Notes: generated by a model not told the origin, from the letters alone. A stretch of DNA of 11,677 nucleotides from a bacterium (GCA_028713675.1 JAQTNV010000079.1:1-11677); one strand, 5' to 3'; numbered from the stretch's first letter, positions 1 through 7,318 are shown. Numbers and translations are program-made.

Positions 1-1922
1 TCGGGAGGCACCATGGTGCGGGTAGGCATCCGGATTTCAGACAGACTCAGGCCTTCGCGGCGGTTGAAAAGCTGTTTGAGGTTGACCATCCTCTTCCCGA
101 CGGTGAGGATATCCTGGGGCGACAGATCCCAGCCGGTCGCGGCATTAACCCATTCCCGGAGCGGCATCCCCCCCAGGAGCGCGCCGGTATTGCAAAGTCC
201 GGCGGCATTAACCACCTGGAGATAATGGTTGGAAGCCGCATGGAGGCGGGCTGAATAACGCTCCCGCGTTTCCTCCGTAAACATCAACAGTGGCCCGGCA
301 AAAAGCTCGGGATAAAGCTCGCGAAGATTTAAGGATAAGGCGTAGGGCGTGCAGGAGTTGGTATGGCGGCCGACCGCCGGATCCGCCGAATAAGCTGCCG
401 CCAGGGAGTGGAGTCGCAACGGATGGTGCATGGGCAATTCCTGGCCGCCCGCGTGGATGGCGTATTGATAACTTCCCCGCCCGATCACGCGCATGGCCGC
501 TTTCACGCCGTCGGCCAGGAGATCGCCGATGCCTTCGCGGTGCACGATCCGGCGGAGCAGCTCCTCCAGCGCCGCGGGGTCGCCCCACCCGAGTTTCAGG
601 CCATTGGTATCTTCCAGCGTCAGAATGCCTTTTTCGAAACATTCGATCGCGAAAGCCATGACCGCGCCGGCCGAGATGGTGTCTATCCCCATCCGGTTGC
701 AGTACTCATTGAGATCCTGAATGCTCTTGGGATTGCTGTTGAGGCACAAAGGTCCCAAGGCGATGATGGATTCATATTCCGGCCGGTGGGACTCGGTTCC
801 TTTATAACGGCCTTCGGTAAGCTCATTGATACTGCCGCATCCGATGGGGCAATGGTCGCAGTGAAATTTCTTCTTTTGATTGGCGATAAAAGTTTCATGG
901 GAGAGTTTCTGTATTTCCCGGGAGGAGATGTCCTTGCCCACCGCGCCGCCCCAATTCTTAATCGGCGAGTCCCCCATCTCGGCCATGAGGATGGTTCCTC
1001 CGGACGTTCCAAAAACCTTAAATAACTCCCAGCCCGTCTTGGCAACCATGGGGGGAAGAACCCTGGCGGTCAACCGGGTCAGCGGGGCTTGCAACAGTTT
1101 GCGAACATGCGAGGTGAGGGAGAACCTGGTTTTATGCTTCCGGGTGGTGATTTTACGCAGGGAGGGGGCAGTGGAGAGGATTACGCGCCCCATCAAGCGG
1201 GCGTCTAAAAGCTTGGCCATGGACTTGGGCGTTTTATGATAGGCCATCAGTTTTTCATTGGCGGCCACGATCAGCTTGGCGTCAAAAACTGGGACCTTTT
1301 TCGTGCCGCGAACCGCCACGGCTTTCAGCCTTTTCGCGCCCATGACCGCGCCCAGACCCCCGCGGGCCGCGATTCGTCCGCCGTCGTTGACCACCCCGGC
1401 CAGCAGGGAACGATTCTCCCCCGCCGGCCCAATCGCCGCCACCCTTACCCGGGCATCTCCCAATTCCTCCCGCAGCGCCTTTTCCGTTTCGACCGTATCC
1501 TTGCCCCAAAGATGCGCGGCCTCCCGGATTTCCGCTTGATCGTTCTTAATCCACAAATAAACAGGTTGCGGAGCTATTCCCCGGAAAAATACGCCGTCGT
1601 AGCCGGTTCTTTTCAGCTCGCCGGCAAAATATCCGCCGGAGTTGGACTCCGTCCAACCGCCGGTGAGAGGGGATTTCCCTACTACCATATAGCGCCCGCT
1701 GAATAAGGCGTTGGTCCCGCCCAAAAGACCGGGCAGAATCCCCAAAATATTCTCCTCACCCAGGGGATCCGCGTGCGGACCTTGTCGTTCCATGATAATG
1801 CGGGCCGCTAATCCGGAACCGCCGATATATTCGCGATAGTATTCCTCCGGAATTGTGATGGTTTCGATCCGGCCGGAGGATAAATCCACCCAGAGCACTT
1901 GACCGTAAAAAGCTTTATCCAT
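1..1922 (-). CDS. aor: Aldehyde:ferredoxin oxidoreductase, tungsten-dependent (C-terminus off the left edge)
   Basis: Oxidises aldehydes to carboxylic acids and passes two electrons to ferredoxin, using a tungsto-bispterin cofactor and one [4Fe-4S] cluster; normally cytoplasmic. An uninterrupted frame gives 640 codons before the window ends, and the last residues seen (NRREGLSLSE) resemble the conserved region shortly before the family's C-terminus. The N-terminal half has family pterin-site signatures (IGGSGLAAR near 33-41, RGGLGAVMGAKRLKAV at 187-202). Cluster ligands are CDHCPIGC (C355, C358, C362) and C577 in NAAGLC. The ATG at 1922 follows an AGAGGT ribosome site. The first cluster Cys is about 65 residues later than I remember for Pyrococcus AOR because of a basic insertion near 235-310. 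It lies 56 bp after the alcohol dehydrogenase gene, so it probably takes that enzyme's aldehyde and supplies reduced ferredoxin to the activator. It is not BamB by sequence, as far as I can judge. Confidence 0.93.
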   Translation of the reverse strand, partial: MDKAFYGQVLWVDLSSGRIETITIPEEYYREYIGGSGLAARIIMERQGPHADPLGEENILGILPGLLGGTNALFSGRYMVVGKSPLTGGWTESNSGGYFAGELKRTGYDGVFFRGIAPQPVYLWIKNDQAEIREAAHLWGKDTVETEKALREELGDARVRVAAIGPAGENRSLLAGVVNDGGRIAARGGLGAVMGAKRLKAVAVRGTKKVPVFDAKLIVAANEKLMAYHKTPKSMAKLLDARLMGRVILSTAPSLRKITTRKHKTRFSLTSHVRKLLQAPLTRLTARVLPPMVAKTGWELFKVFGTSGGTILMAEMGDSPIKNWGGAVGKDISSREIQKLSHETFIANQKKKFHCDHCPIGCGSINELTEGRYKGTESHRPEYESIIALGPLCLNSNPKSIQDLNEYCNRMGIDTISAGAVMAFAIECFEKGILTLEDTNGLKLGWGDPAALEELLRRIVHREGIGDLLADGVKAAMRVIGRGSYQYAIHAGGQELPMHHPLRLHSLAAAYSADPAVGRHTNSCTPYALSLNLRELYPELFAGPLLMFTEETRERYSARLHAASNHYLQVVNAAGLCNTGALLGGMPLREWVNAATGWDLSPQDILTVGKRMVNLKQLFNRREGLSLSEIRMPTRTMVPP

Positions 1923-1978
1923 ACCAGACCTCTGCAGGCAACCTTTTCAAGATGGTCGTTAGTTTGAATTCCTTAAGT

Positions 1979-3070
1979 TTAAAAACGAATTACCGGTTTA
2001 ATGCTGATCCCGCGGGCGGAGTCCTCTACCGCTTTATTGATCTCCTCCAAAGGATAGAATTTCATCAGCTTATCAAAAGGAAAAATGCCTTTTTTATACA
2101 TGTTGATCATGGTCGGGATAAAAAGATGGGGGATGCTTTCCCCTTCTAAAATCCCTTTCGTCGTCCGGCCGGTGACAAACAGGTTCATATCAAAGGTTAC
2201 TTCCGTTCCTAAGGGGGATAGGCCCAGCAGGATACAGGTTCCGGTGGGATTCAGCCCCTCGACCGCTTGACGGTATGCTCCCGGGTTTCCGGCGGCTTCA
2301 ATCGCATAATCACTTCCGTATCCGGTGATGCCCTGGATTTCAATGGCCGGGTTGACCTCCCGGGAGTCGAGTACATGCGTCGCGCCGAATACCTGGGCCA
2401 GCTTCAGACGCTCCGGATTTATATCCACCGCGATAATGGTCGAGCAGCCGACCACCTTGGCCGCCATCACGGCGGAGAGCCCCACGGTTCCCATTCCAAA
2501 GACCGCCATGGTTGACCCGGCTGGGGCCTTTAAGGCGTTCATCACGGTCCCGGCACCGGTCTGGATCCCACATCCGAGCGGTCCCAGGATTTCGAGCGGC
2601 ACATCATCAGGTACCTTCACCGTATTTTTTTCACTCGCGAGTGCGTAGGTGGCAAACGACGATTGACCATGAAATGATCCGTGCAGCGAAGTTCCATCCA
2701 TGCTCAAGGTCGCGGAACCATCCACGCGCTTCCCGAGATAGTTCATCAGCATGAATTTATCGCAATAATAGGGCCGGCCCTTAAGGCAATTATTACAGTG
2801 ACAACAATAATTAAAGCTCAGGACTACATGATCGCCGGGTTTCACGCTGGTAACATCCTTGCCGACTTGCTCCACTATCCCCGCGCCTTCATGACCCAAT
2901 ACGGACGAGGTCGAAGCCGGGAAAACATCCCGGAAGACAATGTCGGAATGACAAACTCCGGTACCGACCATCCGAACTAAAATTTCATCGACGCGCGGCT
3001 CCTCAAGCTCCACCTCGGCAATTTGAAAAGGCTCTCCCTGGCTCGGGACAATAGCTGCCTTGATTTTCAT
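1979..3070 (-). CDS. Zinc-dependent aryl/benzyl-alcohol-type dehydrogenase (medium-chain, NAD)
   Basis: Interconverts an alcohol and its aldehyde with NAD(H). The 363-residue length is normal for the MDR family. Catalytic zinc ligands are C40 (GVCHSD), H60 (GHEGAG) and C167 (PLGCGIQTGAG). The structural zinc site is C89-x2-C92-x2-C95-x7-C103. The Rossmann motif GMGTVG is at 192-197, and D216 at the end of the second strand favours NAD over NADP. Long stretches (GQSSFATYAL, LGPLGCGIQTGAG, PFDKLMKFYP, EIN.AVEDS) match what I remember of XylB/AreB benzyl alcohol dehydrogenases, so an aromatic or bulky primary alcohol is a reasonable guess; geraniol-type dehydrogenases are close relatives. An upstream in-frame start at 3091 exists, but the ATG at 3070 has AGGAGGAG just before it and restores the usual MKIKAAIV start. 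The preceding gene's stop lies 10 bp upstream, so the two are very likely co-translated. Confidence 0.92.
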   Translation of the reverse strand: MKIKAAIVPSQGEPFQIAEVELEEPRVDEILVRMVGTGVCHSDIVFRDVFPASTSSVLGHEGAGIVEQVGKDVTSVKPGDHVVLSFNYCCHCNNCLKGRPYYCDKFMLMNYLGKRVDGSATLSMDGTSLHGSFHGQSSFATYALASEKNTVKVPDDVPLEILGPLGCGIQTGAGTVMNALKAPAGSTMAVFGMGTVGLSAVMAAKVVGCSTIIAVDINPERLKLAQVFGATHVLDSREVNPAIEIQGITGYGSDYAIEAAGNPGAYRQAVEGLNPTGTCILLGLSPLGTEVTFDMNLFVTGRTTKGILEGESIPHLFIPTMINMYKKGIFPFDKLMKFYPLEEINKAVEDSARGISIKPVIRF

Positions 3071-3083
3071 GTCTCCTCCTTCA
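3071..3083 (-). promoter_or_regulatory. Ribosome binding site at the gene junction, deciding the dehydrogenase start
   Basis: On the minus strand the stop TGA of the acetyl-CoA-synthase-like gene runs directly into AGGAGGAGAC and then ATG at 3070. This strong, well-spaced site sits exactly between the genes and argues for the ATG at 3070 rather than the in-frame start at 3091, which lies inside the upstream gene. Confidence 0.8.
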
Positions 3084-3845
3084 GCAACCAACGGCGGCGG
3101 CTTTTTTGGCTTTCCGTATTTTCAAGACCTCCCGGATAGTGTCACAAACCGACTTATCCAAGCAGGAATCACAATCCAGGGAACAATCAAGATCATGGCC
3201 TTTGATCTGCCAATTCTTCCGGGAGATCTCTTTTTCGATTTTCTGGACCTGCGTGGCAATATCATCGAGAATCTTTACATCTTCTTTGCTCGCCGTAACA
3301 AACAACACCGCCATAGACTGGATCCGGCTGTGTCGATTTTTATAGATGGTCATCAATGCCTGCCCCAATCCGGCGAAACCAAAACCCTGAGCCACGGCCT
3401 TGCGATTGACGCGGGCCCAGAGATCGCGGGCAGTGCTTCTCGGCATGTAGCCTTCAATTTGATAGCCCAGGCGCGCCGTTACCTCCAGGTCGTCATACTC
3501 TTGGTCGTCCAGGGACTCTCCGCCTAAAAGCAGAACTTGACCGAACGGCAGGTCCCGACCGGGGGCTTCCGGGATATCGGGCCCGATCAAAACGATTTTT
3601 CCGTCTTCGATCAATGCGGTGTTTTCTGTCCAGAGCGTAAAAGTGCAGGACCCGGCCTTTGGGCTTCCCAATTCGAGAAAGGAGTCTTCCCGCAAAATTA
3701 CCGCCGGCTTGGCGGCGGGATCGAGGCGGAGACGCCGACCCGCCGCGACCGACTGAGCCTCAAACTCGCGAACCTGTCGGCCGCGACTTTTCATCTCCGC
3801 GCGGTATTCGTCAATTTTTTTAATGTAAGGATCAAAAACGGCCAT
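3081..3845 (-). CDS. Stand-alone acetyl-CoA synthase middle-domain-like protein with a Cys-rich C-terminus
   Basis: Function unknown. Most of the 254 residues can be lined up by eye with the second domain of bacterial acetyl-CoA synthase (ACS/CdhC): ELGSPKAGSC at 58-67, DGKIVLIGPD at 81-90 (ACS has DGKIEVIGPD), LPFG at 99-102, and LWARVNRKAVAQGFGF at 142-157 (ACS has NWLRVSKDAVAKGFRF), followed by an LFVT strand at 181-184 like VTIFTD. The CODH-tunnel domain before it and the A-cluster domain after it are absent, so it cannot be an acetyl-CoA synthase. The C-terminus instead has C221-x3-C225-x2-C228-x5-C234, which could hold an iron-sulfur cluster, and ends in GC (C254). Residues 1-40 are charged and helical. 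The ATG at 3845 follows CAGGTAG. It lies between the dehydratase subunits and the alcohol dehydrogenase. I infer a CoA/acyl-binding or electron-transfer accessory role. Automatic pipelines may call it 'CO dehydrogenase beta subunit'. Confidence 0.75.
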   Translation of the reverse strand: MAVFDPYIKKIDEYRAEMKSRGRQVREFEAQSVAAGRRLRLDPAAKPAVILREDSFLELGSPKAGSCTFTLWTENTALIEDGKIVLIGPDIPEAPGRDLPFGQVLLLGGESLDDQEYDDLEVTARLGYQIEGYMPRSTARDLWARVNRKAVAQGFGFAGLGQALMTIYKNRHSRIQSMAVLFVTASKEDVKILDDIATQVQKIEKEISRKNWQIKGHDLDCSLDCDSCLDKSVCDTIREVLKIRKAKKAAAVGC

Positions 3846-3904
3846 AACTACCTGCGATAAGGCTGAAACCCCGCCCCGGCCGGCCGCGTTTCTCGGATCC
3901 GCGC

Positions 3905-5206
3905 TCAGGCCAAACCGGTGATTTGAAAGAAATCGATGATCTTTTTCTTCATCTCCCCGACCGGCACCACCCGGTCGTCCAAAAGATCACAGCCCAGGTT
4001 CAGAAGCGGGACCCCGAGCTCCCGGCATTGCTCGGCCACGATATTGACCAGGGCCCCGGCGTCCTTGTGACCTTTATGCCCCGGCCAGATGACCGCGTCC
4101 ATGCTGAAATCCTTGACCACGCGGATGGTGTCCTGGCGGTATAGATCCGCGCTGCCCAGGGCGATCCGGGGCATCCCGAAGTCGTAGGTTGCCCTCTTGG
4201 CCAAGCCCATCCACATGGCTTTCTCGTTGGAGGTATCGATCATGGTATGCGGCGGATTATCGGAATAAAGATCCATGACCATCACCGCCCCATACTCTTC
4301 CGCCAGCGACCGGAACAGCCGGTCGCCCCAGATGATCGGCGGAAAATCGAACCAGAAGAAGCGGATTTTCTCCTTGATCCCCTCCAGGCCTTTGCCCGCT
4401 TTCACTTTCTCCCCCAGAACCGCAACCGCTTTTTTCAGCCAGGCCGTGGACTCCGGCTTGCCGATGCCCCAGTAGCGGGCCATCTGGTTGACCATGCTCG
4501 CAAACTTCCAGTCGGATGGGCAGGGAATCGCCCGCCGGAGCTCGTTGTACTCCCACCAGAGCTGCAGCTGCTCGTTGGAGATCTCGCAAACCTCCTTCAA
4601 TTTATCCAGATCCAGCTTCTGGCCGGTGATCTTTTCTAGGAAAGCCACTAGTTCTTTCAGCTGGAAGGCTATATATTCGTAACTCTTTTCATCGCGGCGG
4701 GCCGGGCTCTCGATGCTGTAGCTCGGTCGGTTTTTCCAGTCCGGGTGATTGCTGACCAGCTGCTGGGCCGCGCTGCCGGAGTCGCAGATCGAAGACATGC
4801 CGATCACCACGGTGGGAAACGGCGCCAGCCTGGCCTCGACCGCGTAACAGGCCAATCTCACGAAGGAGCACATGTGCGGCCCGAACATCTCCACGGACTT
4901 ATCCACCATATCCCGCAAACCTTCCATGCCTCCATACAATATGGCGTCCTGAAAGGGAAACTCTAAAAATTGAAATGGCTCGATATCCATCGCCACCAGG
5001 ATTTCCGGGATGCAGTTTCCGCCCATGGCCGCCGTGGGCTTTTGCTCCTCCAGGGCCCTTTTCACCCGCGAGGTTCTCGCCAGGGACATTTGATAGGCCT
5101 CCAGCATCAGGCGGTCGTACGGGTCCTGGCTCTCGATCAGGGCGGTGATCGAACCGAATAATTCCTCGATGACGCTTTTTTCCGACGCGCTGTCTTGTTC
5201 TGACAT
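3905..5206 (-). CDS. 2-hydroxyacyl-CoA dehydratase / benzoyl-CoA reductase family subunit (BcrB/HgdA-like, 433 aa)
   Basis: One half of the heterodimeric core that accepts one ATP-energised electron from the activator and reduces a CoA thioester, giving either reductive elimination of water or ring reduction. Family features: GGNCIPEIL (C65), HMCSFVRLACY (C113, C120), a VVIGMSSICDSG segment with C141, and the C-terminal DAVIWPGHKGHKDAG region (370-384). C113 and C141 are the expected cluster ligands. At the expected third-ligand position there is H380 instead of Cys; C394 and C406 lie nearby. The final segment (LLNLGCDLLDDR...KKKIIDFF) takes the place of the usual E-x-D-x2-D-x-R ending. The ATG at 5206 lies 3 bp after the stop of the partner gene with GGGGG upstream, so co-translation is likely. 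Substrate cannot be told from sequence. Confidence 0.88.
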   Translation of the reverse strand: MSEQDSASEKSVIEELFGSITALIESQDPYDRLMLEAYQMSLARTSRVKRALEEQKPTAAMGGNCIPEILVAMDIEPFQFLEFPFQDAILYGGMEGLRDMVDKSVEMFGPHMCSFVRLACYAVEARLAPFPTVVIGMSSICDSGSAAQQLVSNHPDWKNRPSYSIESPARRDEKSYEYIAFQLKELVAFLEKITGQKLDLDKLKEVCEISNEQLQLWWEYNELRRAIPCPSDWKFASMVNQMARYWGIGKPESTAWLKKAVAVLGEKVKAGKGLEGIKEKIRFFWFDFPPIIWGDRLFRSLAEEYGAVMVMDLYSDNPPHTMIDTSNEKAMWMGLAKRATYDFGMPRIALGSADLYRQDTIRVVKDFSMDAVIWPGHKGHKDAGALVNIVAEQCRELGVPLLNLGCDLLDDRVVPVGEMKKKIIDFFQITGLA

Positions 5207-5209
5207 TTT

Positions 5210-6355
5210 CTACCCCCGAATCATTTCCAGAAATGCCTGCACCCTGGTCTTCAGTTGTCCCTTAAAGGAAGGGATATACTCCCGCTCGATCATCAGGAAC
5301 GGGATGCCGTCTTTTTTCAGCTCCTGCTTCAACATATAGTGGAAAATATTCCAGGTATCGCAGAAGGTCAGCCAGTCGCCGATCACCCCTTCCACCTTAT
5401 ACTCCCGGATCGTCTCCTGGATGAACTGGATCCTTTGCGGGTGGGATCCGTAGAGGCGGGGACAAGAGATGGCTTCGGTCAGATAATGCCGGGAAAGGGC
5501 TTGAAGCGGCGAGCTGGAGTTCTCCTCGATGTCCGGACCGATCAGCTTGGCTCCGAAGCAGGAGTAATCGGCGACGATCAGGCCGCCCAGGTCTTCGATC
5601 AGCGTGAGGAACACCGGGTTGTCCAGGCTGGAGCTCACGATCATCAATCTGATGCCTTGGTGGCTGCCGCCGGCCGGGTCAAGTTCGGAGAGCAGGCTTT
5701 CCAGCTTCTGATTGTATGTTTGGGGAGGCATGCAGGTGGAGGCCACCATCACCGCCAGGGTCTCCGCGCCGGTCAGGGAGGGATGCCCGGCTTTCCGGAG
5801 CTCATAAAGCCGACGCTGCAGCCGCCGGGTTTCATTGCTCTGCCTGATCGCCTGCTCCAGTTCTGCCTCCGTCACGGTGACGCCGAAATGCTCCTGCAGG
5901 CGGTTAAGCAGCGCGACCATTTCGTTTTCGTACCATTGACGGGCCTGTTCGGCGATGCGCTTGGGATTACTGATCATATGCAGAAAGGGCGTCCGGATGC
6001 CGGCCGCATGCCAATTGTCGTAAAGCCGGCGGTAATGGTCGCAGTTGTTGGAGAAGACCACGCCATCCAGAAAATCCAGCTTGCCTTTCTGGGCCTGATT
6101 GAAAAAATTGCGGGGGAAAGAGCAGCAGAGATCCCCGGTGAATTTTTCCGACAGCTCCGTCCCCTGGCTGCCGGTGCCCCGGATGCGAAAGGGCAGCATC
6201 CCGGCCGCCTGGATCAGCTCTTTAGGCACCGGGCAGCATACAATCCCGACAACCTTGCCGCCCCTTTTTTTCCAATCCCCGATATGGGGATTGTAGAGCG
6301 TTCCGGTAATCTCCGAAAAATCTTTCAATAATTCCCCCGCCCGGGCGGTTCTCAA
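5210..6355 (-). CDS. 2-hydroxyacyl-CoA dehydratase / benzoyl-CoA reductase family subunit (BcrC/HgdB-like, 381 aa)
   Basis: Second subunit of the archerase core. Residues 36-60 (GIVCCPVPKELIQAAGMLPFRIRG) carry the typical N-terminal signature. Expected [4Fe-4S] ligands are all present: C78 in LCCSFPRN, C105 in FSNNCDHYRRL and C332 in WLTFCDTWN. The C-terminus has the family ending IEREY then GQLKTRVQAF (366-375). Two CC pairs (40-41, 77-78) are notable. No ATG is available near the N-terminus. I chose the TTG at 6355 because GAGGAGG precedes it by 5 bases; a further in-frame TTG at 6385 has no ribosome site and lies in a hairpin. Length is normal for this subunit family. Together with the next gene and the activator it forms the three-gene unit typical of 2-hydroxyacyl-CoA dehydratases; no separate BcrA/BcrD pair is seen in this window. 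Confidence 0.9.
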   Translation of the reverse strand: MRTARAGELLKDFSEITGTLYNPHIGDWKKRGGKVVGIVCCPVPKELIQAAGMLPFRIRGTGSQGTELSEKFTGDLCCSFPRNFFNQAQKGKLDFLDGVVFSNNCDHYRRLYDNWHAAGIRTPFLHMISNPKRIAEQARQWYENEMVALLNRLQEHFGVTVTEAELEQAIRQSNETRRLQRRLYELRKAGHPSLTGAETLAVMVASTCMPPQTYNQKLESLLSELDPAGGSHQGIRLMIVSSSLDNPVFLTLIEDLGGLIVADYSCFGAKLIGPDIEENSSSPLQALSRHYLTEAISCPRLYGSHPQRIQFIQETIREYKVEGVIGDWLTFCDTWNIFHYMLKQELKKDGIPFLMIEREYIPSFKGQLKTRVQAFLEMIRG

Positions 6356-6367
6356 TTTTTCCTCCTC
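6353..6367 (-). promoter_or_regulatory. Ribosome binding site with TTG start
   Basis: On the minus strand GAGGAGG (6367-6361) is followed by five A residues and TTG (6355-6353). No other start in the frame has a comparable site, so it decides the start of the BcrC/HgdB-like gene. Confidence 0.7.
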
Positions 6368-6370
6368 GCG

Positions 6371-6386
6371 TTTGCTGAGAAGCAAA
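6371..6386 (-). other. Small perfect hairpin just upstream of a ribosome site
   Basis: Arms TTTGCT (6371-6376) and AGCAAA (6381-6386) are perfectly complementary around a 4-base loop. In the operon transcript this stem lies immediately before the GAGGAGG ribosome site of the BcrC/HgdB-like gene, so it may keep that site accessible or modulate its translation. The functional role is inference. Confidence 0.4.
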
Positions 6387-6448
6387 GATTATTTTCTGGC
6401 CGGAGAAATTCTCCTCCGAAAACTAAATTGATTTTATGGCCCCCCTCC

Positions 6449-6491
6449 TTCACTTTTCCCCTCGAGAAGGGAGGGAAAGGATGGAAGTGAA
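6449..6491 (-). other. Long imperfect hairpin in the activator-dehydratase gap
   Basis: In the 6386-6520 gap, TTCACT (6449-6454) followed by TTTCCC (6455-6460) pairs with GGGAAA (6473-6478) and AGTGAA (6486-6491), with a 12-base loop and a bulge of about 7 bases. On the minus-strand transcript it is not followed by a U run, so it is unlikely to be a complete terminator. It could be an mRNA processing or stability element that sets different expression for the activator and the dehydratase core. Confidence 0.4.
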
Positions 6492-6520
6492 TTTATCAAT
6501 TTGAACAGCCATGCAACCGT

Positions 6521-7318
6521 TCAAGAGGCGCCCCCCCGATCCCGCAGTTTGTCCTCGGCGAGCAGTGCGGCCCCGATGGCCCCGATGAACTGAGGGTCCT
6601 GGGAAAGTTTCCGGGGGCTGACCCCCAATAGTTTCTGCAGCGCCAGACCCAGGCCCTCATTCTTCGCGCATCCTCCCGTCAAGACCAGCTCCTCCGCCAG
6701 GCCGATGCGGTTTACCAGCGCGACCAGGCGGGACGCCACGGAATTGTTGATGCCGGCGATGATATCCTCCCAAGCCAACCCTTCATGGACCAGGGTCACC
6801 ACTTCCGATTCGGCAAATACGCTGCACTGGCTGGAAATACTGACGGGACTTTTCCCCTGGTTGGAAAGGGCGGAAATGTCTTCCAAACCGCATTGCAGCG
6901 CCCGGGCCATAGACTCGAAAAAACGTCCCGTACCCGCGGCACAGCGGTCGTTCATGGAAAATTCCATGACTTTTCCCTTGTCATTTATGGAGATGACCTT
7001 GCAGTCCTGGCCGCCGATATCGATTATGGTTCTGGCCTTCCGGTTGAGCGAATAAACTCCCCGGGCATGGCAAGCTATCTCCGACATATTCGAGTGAAAG
7101 AGCGGGGCCTTTAACCTGCCATAACCGGTGCCCAGGATGTAGTCCAAATCGGCAATGGATTTAAGCTGAGCTTTTTCCAGCGCTTCGTTCAAAATGTTTT
7201 TTAATGTTATTTCCGGCTTGGCGGCGGTGGCCGTGATCGCCATGGCTTTTACATCATTATTATTCATAATCACGACCTTGGAGGTGGAAGAACCCAAATC
7301 GCATCCGGCTACGATCAT
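6521..7318 (-). CDS. ATP-dependent activator (archerase) of 2-hydroxyacyl-CoA dehydratase, HgdC/BadF/BcrA family
   Basis: An ASKHA-fold ATPase. In this family a homodimer holds one [4Fe-4S] cluster between subunits and uses ATP hydrolysis to push a low-potential electron from ferredoxin or flavodoxin into the dehydratase/reductase core. Sequence evidence: phosphate-1 motif GCDLGSSTSK (5-14), DIGGQDCK (100-107), cluster Cys C126 in NDRCAAGTGRF and C165 in SSQCSVFAESEVV (both within one residue of the positions I remember for HgdC), and adenosine motif TGGCAKN (214-220). The 265-residue length fits the homodimeric HgdC type. The ATG at 7318 follows GAGGGG. It is the first gene of the six-gene minus-strand operon, directly below a strong promoter, and is separated from the dehydratase subunits by about 165 bp containing hairpins. 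A BcrD-like partner is not visible here. Confidence 0.95.
   Translation of the reverse strand: MIVAGCDLGSSTSKVVIMNNNDVKAMAITATAAKPEITLKNILNEALEKAQLKSIADLDYILGTGYGRLKAPLFHSNMSEIACHARGVYSLNRKARTIIDIGGQDCKVISINDKGKVMEFSMNDRCAAGTGRFFESMARALQCGLEDISALSNQGKSPVSISSQCSVFAESEVVTLVHEGLAWEDIIAGINNSVASRLVALVNRIGLAEELVLTGGCAKNEGLGLALQKLLGVSPRKLSQDPQFIGAIGAALLAEDKLRDRGGAS

Noticed and set aside
363-1025. 220-residue plus-strand open frame
   Set aside because: It is antisense to the aldehyde:ferredoxin oxidoreductase gene, which reads through continuously with all cluster cysteines.
3081-3845. Carbon monoxide dehydrogenase or true acetyl-CoA synthase
   Set aside because: No A-cluster domain or CODH-binding domain is encoded; only the middle domain resembles ACS.
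5255-6331. 358-residue open frame on the plus strand opposite the BcrC/HgdB-like gene
   Set aside because: It lies wholly antisense to a gene with clear family motifs and has no recognisable domain; moderately GC-rich genes often open such frames.
6355-6385. TTG at 6385 as start of the BcrC/HgdB-like gene
   Set aside because: It has no ribosome site and falls in a hairpin, while the TTG at 6355 has GAGGAGG at suitable spacing.
3905-7318. Complete class I benzoyl-CoA reductase (BcrABCD)
   Set aside because: Only one activator subunit of HgdC length is present and no BcrD or ferredoxin gene is seen, so a benzoyl-CoA substrate cannot be asserted; a dehydratase-like function is equally possible.
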